Assembly: GCA_900759575.1 (NCBI GenBank)
Contig: CAAEVU010000012.1
Location: forward strand, 1-18,069
DNA length: 18,069 bases
Source: Clostridia bacterium
Lineage (GTDB): Bacteria; Bacillota; Clostridia; Oscillospirales; Acutalibacteraceae
Direction: 5' to 3'
Part shown: positions 13,721 to 18,069 of the stretch, piece by piece
How the letters are laid out: each line of letters starts with the position of its first letter
Position numbering within the stretch: the stretch's first letter is position 1
Made by a program: the position numbers and the translations under genes
The notes under the pieces: generated by a model
The model's input: only the letters and a program-made list of their open reading frames with translations
The model's database searches: none
What the model was told of the DNA's origin: nothing

Positions 13721-13972
13721 TTATTTGCCCTGGTTCCCGAAAAGCTGGAACAGCTTTTGGGCCTGGGGCGTGGAGAGCAGTTTTTTCGCTGCCTCCGGGT
13801 CAGAAAGCACCTTTTTCAGCGCGGCGTTCTCCTGGGAGTTGGCGTTGCCCAAAATGTGGGAGAAGTCCCCTCGCTGGGCGGCGTTTTTCAAAGCCTGGGG
13901 CGTGGTGCCCATGCGCTGGGCGGTGAGTTTCAATAAAGCTTCTAACTGATTGTTATCGGGTGTTTGGCTCAT
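13721..13972 (-). CDS. Small helical protein with LSDP/STP repeats, unknown function
   Basis: This 83-residue protein is the first gene of the minus-strand trio. I recognise no named family. The N-terminal half is a helix (NNQLEALLKLTAQRMG) followed by TPQALKNAAQRGD. The C-terminal half has two short DP/TP-capped helices, VLSDPEAAKKLL (55-66) and STPQAQKLFQLFG (67-79). DP-capped short helices of this kind recall STI1-like adaptor modules, but the resemblance is only in pattern. It is rich in Q, N and A, with no cysteine and no membrane segment. A G-rich site (AAAGGGGGG) lies 10 bases before the ATG, and a candidate sigma-E-type promoter farther upstream. Confidence 0.7.
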   Translation of the reverse strand: MSQTPDNNQLEALLKLTAQRMGTTPQALKNAAQRGDFSHILGNANSQENAALKKVLSDPEAAKKLLSTPQAQKLFQLFGNQGK

Positions 13973-14027
13973 TCCCGTGATTCCCCCCTTTCACGCAGGA
14001 TGGCCGGTCGCAGAACCGTACCAATCT

Positions 14028-14056
14028 ATAGTATGCGTCAGGGGGAAAAGAATGAC
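14028..14056 (-). promoter_or_regulatory. Candidate sigma-E-like (sporulation) promoter for the small-gene operon
   Basis: Reading the minus strand, GTCATTCT (14056-14049) is followed by a 13-base spacer and CATACTAT (14035-14028). The B. subtilis sigma-E consensus is close to GKCATATT, 13-14 bases, CATACAnT. The match is six of eight and six of seven defined bases. It lies about 50 bases before the first ATG of the trio. A sigma-A promoter using TACTAT is the alternative; its -35 would be poor. Confidence 0.35.
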
Positions 14057-14088
14057 AGGGAATGGAAAGAGAAAGGATGAAAGCAGCC

Positions 14089-14556
14089 ATGCGGATTTTG
14101 GTGGTGTCGGACAGCCACGGCAATGACAGCAACCTGCGCCGGGCCATACTGGCCCAGCCCAAGGCGGAAGTGGTGATCCATTTGGGAGACGGGGAGGAAG
14201 AAGTGGCAAGGGCCAAACGCTCTTTCCCGGAAAAAATGTTTCTGGCGGTGCGGGGCAACTGTGACTTTGCTTCCTCTCTGCCGCCGGTAGGGGAATTTAC
14301 CGCGGAAGGTGTAAAAATATTCTATACCCACGGCCATCTGTATGGGGTGAAGTCCGGACAGTATACCATTGTGTGCGCCGCCAGGGAGCGGCATGCCCGG
14401 GTGCTGCTGTATGGGCACACCCACAACGCCTTTACGGACTATGAAGACGGGCTGTATATGATGAATCCCGGCAGCCTGAACGGCTGGCAGGCAAGCTACG
14501 GCACGCTGGATATCACACCCCAGGGGATTGTGACAAATGTTGTGAAACTTCCGTAA
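14089..14556 (+). CDS. YfcE/MJ0936-type metallophosphoesterase
   Basis: A 155-residue single-domain calcineurin-like phosphodiesterase of the YfcE/MJ0936 kind. All metal-binding motifs are present in order: VSDSHG (D8, H10), HLGDGEEE (D34), RGNCD (N57), THGH (H81), YGHTH (H110, H112). NPGSLN at 126-131 is also typical. The family hydrolyses phosphodiesters such as bis-pNPP in vitro with Mn2+; natural substrates are mostly unknown. ATG 14089 is preferred because the family begins at MRILVVSDSHG and AAAGGA lies 11 bases upstream. ATGs at 14062 and 14077 are possible. It diverges from the small-gene operon and shares its upstream region with that operon's candidate promoter. Confidence 0.88.
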   Translation: MRILVVSDSHGNDSNLRRAILAQPKAEVVIHLGDGEEEVARAKRSFPEKMFLAVRGNCDFASSLPPVGEFTAEGVKIFYTHGHLYGVKSGQYTIVCAARERHARVLLYGHTHNAFTDYEDGLYMMNPGSLNGWQASYGTLDITPQGIVTNVVKLP

Positions 14557-14573
14557 AGCCCCCTTGTTTCGAG

Positions 14574-14602
14574 TTGACATGGAGTACAAAAAATGGTAAT
14601 CT
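14574..14602 (+). promoter_or_regulatory. Strong sigma-A promoter for pgcA
   Basis: Perfect TTGACA (14574-14579), a 17-base spacer, then TAATCT (14597-14602) with TGG just before it (extended -10). It starts 18 bases after the metallophosphoesterase stop and leaves a leader of about 60 nt before the pgcA start. Confidence 0.82.
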
Positions 14603-14669
14603 TAATCATAGAATTCTAAGCAATATATCTGGCGCCCGCCGGCGTTCAGAAAGGAAGGGAAGGTTTCAT

Positions 14670-16367
14670 ATGACAGAATATGAAAGATGGCTTCAACAGC
14701 CCTTGGATGACGAGGACCTAACCCAGGAATTGAAATCGATTCAGGGTCAGCCGGAGGAGATCAACGACCGCTTTTACCAGGATCTGGAGTTTGGCACCGC
14801 TGGTTTGCGGGGCGTGATCGGCGCGGGCACCAACCGGATGAACGTGTACACAGTGCGCAAAGCCACCCAGGGCTTGTCCAATTACCTTTTGAAGCACGCG
14901 GAGGGAAAACCCCTGTCCGTGGCCATTGCTTACGACAGCCGGAATAAGGGCGTGCTGTTTTCCCAGCAGTCCGCGGCGGTTCTGGCGGCCAACGGCATCA
15001 AGGCGTATATTTATCCCCAGCTCATGCCTACCCCTGCCCTTTCTTACGCAGTGCGGCATCTGAAGTGTGACGCGGGCATCTGCGTCACCGCCAGCCATAA
15101 CCCCGCCAAGTACAACGGCTATAAGGCCTATGGCAGTGACGGCTGCCAGATCACTGCCGATATGGCCGACGGCATCACCGCGGAGATCAAGTCCCTGGAC
15201 ATCTTCTCCGACGTGAAGAAAATGGACTTTGACGAAGGCCGCAAGCAGGGCCTGATCGAATACATCGGCGACGAGACCGTGGGCGCGTTCCTGGACGATG
15301 TGTACAAGGAAAGCCTGATCGACGACGCCAGCAACCTGAAATTGGTGTATACTCCCCTCAACGGCGCCGGCCGCGTGTGCGTGCTGCGCATTTTGGAGCG
15401 TATCGGCATCAAAGACGTGACCGTGGTGCCGGAGCAGGAGTATCCCGACGGCAACTTCCCCACCTGCCCCTATCCCAACCCCGAGTTCCGGGAAGCCCTC
15501 CAGAAGGGCCTGGAGCTGTGCGAGAAGGTCCAGCCCGACCTGCTGCTGGCCACCGACCCGGACAGCGACCGTGTGGGCATTGCCGTGAACCAGAAAGGCG
15601 AATATGTGCTGATGACCGGCAACGAAGTGGGCATCCTGCTGCTGAACTTTATCGCCAAGGTAAAGCAGGAACAGGGCAAGCTCCCCGCCCATCCCGTGGC
15701 GGTGACCACCATTGTCTCCACCGATATGGTGGACCCCATTGCCAAGGATTACGGCGTGGAAATGCGCCGCTGCCTGACTGGCTTTAAGTACATTGGCGAC
15801 ATCATCGCCGAGCTGGAAGAGAAGGAAGGCAATGCGGACAGCTATCTGCTGGGCTTTGAAGAGAGCTATGGCTACCTGTCCGGCGGCTATGTCCGGGATA
15901 AGGACGCCGTGGACGGCAGCATGCTGATTTGCGAAATGGCTTCTTACTATAAGCGCCAGGGCAAGACCCTGGTGGACGTGATGAACGAGCTGTATGAGAA
16001 ATACGGTTACTATCAGAACGCCACCTTGAACTTTGGTTTCGAGGGCGAGGACGGCATGAAGACCATGCAGAACATTATGGATACCCTGCGGAAGAATCCC
16101 CCCGCGGAGATCGCCGGCACCAAGGTGGTTGGCCGCAGCGACTATCAGGAATCCCAGTCCTACGGGGACAAGGAAGGGGTCATCGACCTGCCCAAGTCCA
16201 ACGTGTTGGAGTACCGGTTGGAGAACGGCTGCAAGCTGACCGTGCGGCCCTCCGGCACCGAGCCCAAGATCAAGATCTACCTTTCCGGCAAGGGTGCCAC
16301 CATGGAGCAGTCTTTGGCAGAGATCGCCAAGATGAAAGAAGCTTCCCCGGCACTGCTGGGCATCTAA
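14670..16367 (+). CDS. pgcA: Phosphoglucomutase/phosphomannomutase (alpha-D-phosphohexomutase)
   Basis: This 565-residue enzyme interconverts hexose 1- and 6-phosphates, feeding glycogen, cell-wall and teichoic or capsular sugar pathways. All four active-site signatures are present: the phosphoserine loop TASHNPAKYNGYKAYG (Ser142), the metal-binding loop TDPDSDRVG (Asp296, Asp298, Asp300), the sugar-binding GFEESYGYL, and the phosphate-binding RPSGTEPKIKIYL near the end. Length and an N-terminal LKSIQGQPEEINDRFYQDLEFGTAGLRG match the PgcA-type subgroup of Bacillota. ATG 14670 has AAGGAAGGGAAGG six bases upstream; the frame is open farther 5', but that reaches into the promoter. It is a single-gene unit with its own promoter and terminator. 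Confidence 0.95.
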   Translation: MTEYERWLQQPLDDEDLTQELKSIQGQPEEINDRFYQDLEFGTAGLRGVIGAGTNRMNVYTVRKATQGLSNYLLKHAEGKPLSVAIAYDSRNKGVLFSQQSAAVLAANGIKAYIYPQLMPTPALSYAVRHLKCDAGICVTASHNPAKYNGYKAYGSDGCQITADMADGITAEIKSLDIFSDVKKMDFDEGRKQGLIEYIGDETVGAFLDDVYKESLIDDASNLKLVYTPLNGAGRVCVLRILERIGIKDVTVVPEQEYPDGNFPTCPYPNPEFREALQKGLELCEKVQPDLLLATDPDSDRVGIAVNQKGEYVLMTGNEVGILLLNFIAKVKQEQGKLPAHPVAVTTIVSTDMVDPIAKDYGVEMRRCLTGFKYIGDIIAELEEKEGNADSYLLGFEESYGYLSGGYVRDKDAVDGSMLICEMASYYKRQGKTLVDVMNELYEKYGYYQNATLNFGFEGEDGMKTMQNIMDTLRKNPPAEIAGTKVVGRSDYQESQSYGDKEGVIDLPKSNVLEYRLENGCKLTVRPSGTEPKIKIYLSGKGATMEQSLAEIAKMKEASPALLGI

Positions 16368-16372
16368 GAGAA

Positions 16373-16411
16373 AAACAAACGCGGGGACTCGTAAGAGTCC
16401 CCGTTTGTTTT
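16373..16411 (+). terminator. Terminator of pgcA
   Basis: AAACAAAC (16373-16380) and GGGGACTC (16383-16390) pair with GAGTCCCC (16395-16402) and GTTTGTTT (16403-16410) around a GTAA loop, with a two-base bulge on the left. It lies six bases after the pgcA stop and ends in T's. Confidence 0.88.
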
Positions 16412-16423
16412 CGCAGGAGGAAT

Positions 16424-16458
16424 AAAAAAGCTCCGGGAGAACTCTCCCGGAGCTTTTT
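16424..16458. terminator. Two-sided terminator between pgcA and the MATE gene
   Basis: A perfect 10-bp stem, GCTCCGGGAG (16430-16439) with CTCCCGGAGC (16444-16453), and loop AACT, flanked by A's (16424-16429) and T's (16454-16458). It can stop transcription from either side. On the minus strand it follows the MATE stop codon by about a dozen bases. Confidence 0.88.
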
Positions 16459-16469
16459 GCTGTCAAGAC

Positions 16470-17807
16470 TCAACGGCCAAATTGCTTTACGTGTTTCATC
16501 ACTTTGCAGTAAGCGGGGACCAGGAAGCAGTCCGCCAAAATCCAGGCGGCCGGGCTGGCAAAACAGGCCATGTTGAACCCAAAAGTGGGTACAAAGAACA
16601 GGCCGAAAGCTCCGCGGGCGATCATTTCAAACACCCCGGCAAAAACTGCCAGCTTGCTGTAGCCCATGCCCTGGATCAGCAGCCGGATCACGTTCACCGC
16701 CGCCAAGGGAATGAAGAAGGACACTTGGATCACCATAAATTGGTACGCCTGGTCAATGATAACGGTTTCGCTGCCGTCCACAAAAAGCTGGACCAGGGGC
16801 TTGCCGAAAAAGACGATCACCACCAGGGCCAGGATAGAATACACGCTGCCAATGACCATGCCTGCCCGGAGGCCTGCGAAGATCCGGTCGCCCCGGCGGG
16901 CGCCGATATTCTGGCCGCCGTAAGTGGACATAGCCACACCCAGGGCGTCAAAGACGCAGGCAAACAGCTGATAGAGTTTGCTGGCCGCGGTGACGGAAGC
17001 CACCACCACAGAGCCCAGTCCGTTCACGGAGGTTTGCAGCAAAATGCTTCCCACCGCGGTGATGGAGCTTTGCAGTCCCATGGGCACGCCCATGCCAAGC
17101 AGCCGCTTCATGTAATTTTTCCGGGGAGTCAAATCGTCCCGGGAGATGTGGAGCAGGGGGAATTTCTTCCAGATGAAACATAGGCAGGCCAGACCGGAAA
17201 TGCCCTGGGAAATCACCGTGGCCCAGGCGGCGCCTGCCACTCCCAGGGGGATGACCACGATCAAGAACAGGTCCAAGCCAATGTTCAGCAGGGAGGCAAT
17301 CACCAAAAACACCACAGGGGTGCGGCTGTCACCCAGGGCCCGCAAAAGGCTTGCCAGCACGTTGTACAGCACGATGGTGGGGATTCCCAGGAAAATGACC
17401 ACAATGTAGTGGTATGCGTCGTCAATGATGTCCGCAGGGGTGTCCATCCATTGGAGGATGGGCCGGCACAGTACCACCGTGGCGATGGTAAAGATCAAAG
17501 AGAAGCCTGCCGCCAGCCAAACGATATTGCCCACAAAGCGCTTTAGGTCCTTTATATCCTTGGAGCCGAAACTCTGGGCCACAGGGATGGTGAACCCGGC
17601 GCAGGTGCCAAGGCAGAACCCAAGGATAAGGAAGTTGATGGAACCGGTAGAGCCCACCGCGGCCAGAGGGCCTGTGCCCAGAAAGCGGCCCACGATGATG
17701 GTATCCACCATGGAATAAAACTGCTGGAACAAATTGCCGAACATGAGAGGAATGGCAAAATTGAACACCAGCTTCATAGGTGACCCGACGGTCATATCCT
17801 TGGTCAA
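16470..17807 (-). CDS. MATE-family multidrug/Na+ or H+ antiporter
   Basis: A 445-residue integral membrane protein of the MATE (MatE) family, with about 12 hydrophobic segments in two related halves. The typical opening is MTKDMTVGSP, then IPLMFGNLFQQFYSMVDTIIVGRFLG and AAVGSTGSINFLILG. The second half repeats the pattern from about MGVPMGLQSSITAVGSILLQ and ends with AWILADCFLVPAYCKVMKHV. Family members export cationic drugs or metabolites in exchange for Na+ or H+. The start is placed at TTG (17807-17805) because GGAGG lies nine bases upstream and the product then begins with the common MTKDMTxGSP form. The next ATG, 12 bases on, is too far from it. It is transcribed toward pgcA, with a promoter at 17871-17899. 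Confidence 0.92.
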   Translation of the reverse strand: MTKDMTVGSPMKLVFNFAIPLMFGNLFQQFYSMVDTIIVGRFLGTGPLAAVGSTGSINFLILGFCLGTCAGFTIPVAQSFGSKDIKDLKRFVGNIVWLAAGFSLIFTIATVVLCRPILQWMDTPADIIDDAYHYIVVIFLGIPTIVLYNVLASLLRALGDSRTPVVFLVIASLLNIGLDLFLIVVIPLGVAGAAWATVISQGISGLACLCFIWKKFPLLHISRDDLTPRKNYMKRLLGMGVPMGLQSSITAVGSILLQTSVNGLGSVVVASVTAASKLYQLFACVFDALGVAMSTYGGQNIGARRGDRIFAGLRAGMVIGSVYSILALVVIVFFGKPLVQLFVDGSETVIIDQAYQFMVIQVSFFIPLAAVNVIRLLIQGMGYSKLAVFAGVFEMIARGAFGLFFVPTFGFNMACFASPAAWILADCFLVPAYCKVMKHVKQFGR

Positions 17808-17870
17808 AGAGAAGCACCTCCAAAAAAAGTGGGATTTCACCGGAAAAGTCCGGCAAAAGAAACAGATACC

Positions 17871-17899
17871 ATATTACACAACGGATTTTGAAAGTGCAA
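17871..17899 (-). promoter_or_regulatory. Candidate promoter for the MATE gene
   Basis: On the minus strand, TTGCAC (17899-17894), a 17-base spacer, then TAATAT (17876-17871). It lies about 65 bases before the TTG start. The surrounding 17870-17995 is AT-rich compared with the rest of the window. Confidence 0.6.
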
Positions 17900-18032
17900 T
17901 GGGGTTTTTAAATTTTGTGGAAGGATTTTTCAATTTCAGCATTTTGGGCAAAAAGCAAAGGCGAAAAAAGGCGCATTTTACGAGAGAACGCCGGAGAACT
18001 GGAAATGAATGGGGCCCCCCACCCCAAAGGGC

Positions 18033-18060
18033 AAAAAAGCGGCCGCCTGTGCAGGCGGCC
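18033..18060 (-). terminator. Minus-strand terminator of a gene beyond the right edge
   Basis: GGCCGCCTG (18041-18049) pairs with CAGGCGGCC (18052-18060) around two bases. The A-run at 18033-18038 becomes a T-run on the minus strand directly after the stem (GC then TTTTTT). This implies that a minus-strand gene ends just right of the window. Confidence 0.75.
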
Positions 18061-18069
18061 GGTGCAAAG

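Noticed and set aside
14718..16466. A 582-codon minus-strand open frame opposite pgcA
   Set aside because: Antisense shadow of a well-identified phosphohexomutase; no start site or motif of its own.
1..18069. CRISPR array, tRNA or rRNA genes
   Set aside because: I saw no regularly spaced direct repeats, no cloverleaf with a GTTCRA-type T arm, and no rRNA-like stretches. The repeats present are few, dispersed and of about 250 bp.

Overview
This window is about 18 kb of a moderately GC-rich chromosome. Gene order and protein style point to the Clostridia (Bacillota), most likely an Oscillospiraceae/Ruminococcaceae-type gut anaerobe. That taxonomic call rests on the infB-rbfA-nrnA-truB-ribF-rpsO-pnp order, AGGAGG-type ribosome binding sites, a PUA-less ProB and a clostridial-style MATE protein. 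It is an inference from the sequence, not a database match.

Left part (1-8650, + strand): a translation and RNA-metabolism cluster. It starts with the 3' end of infB (IF-2), then rbfA (ribosome maturation), nrnA (nano-RNA/pAp phosphatase), an extra SagB-type nitroreductase, truB (tRNA psi55), ribF (FMN/FAD synthesis), rpsO (S15) and pnp (PNPase). A good extended -10 promoter precedes rpsO. Between rpsO and pnp lie a terminator-like hairpin and a 32-position stem-loop, a layout that suggests post-transcriptional control of pnp. Two of the gaps (infB/rbfA and nitroreductase/truB) are filled by related repeats with inverted ends. A third, diverged and inverted copy follows pnp and contains a strong terminator.

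Middle (8900-12910, + strand): a small SCP2-domain protein and mnmA (tRNA U34 2-thiolation), probably co-transcribed from a promoter at 8916-8944. Then come proB and proA, the first two steps of proline synthesis from glutamate, separated by an unusual 294-bp GC-rich structured gap. A two-sided terminator at 12856-12906 ends this block.

Right part: a minus-strand set of three tightly packed small genes (13972 down to 12914) encoding proteins I do not recognise, with a candidate sigma-E-like (sporulation) promoter in front. It diverges from a YfcE-type metallophosphoesterase gene. Next is pgcA (phosphoglucomutase/phosphomannomutase) with a near-consensus promoter and its own terminator. A convergent MATE efflux gene on the minus strand begins at a TTG codon. 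The extreme right edge holds a minus-strand terminator for a gene beyond the window.

Most of the window is conserved housekeeping. The parts most worth follow-up are the unrecognised three-gene small-protein operon, the repeat family with conserved ends and variable centre, and the RNA structures around rpsO-pnp.
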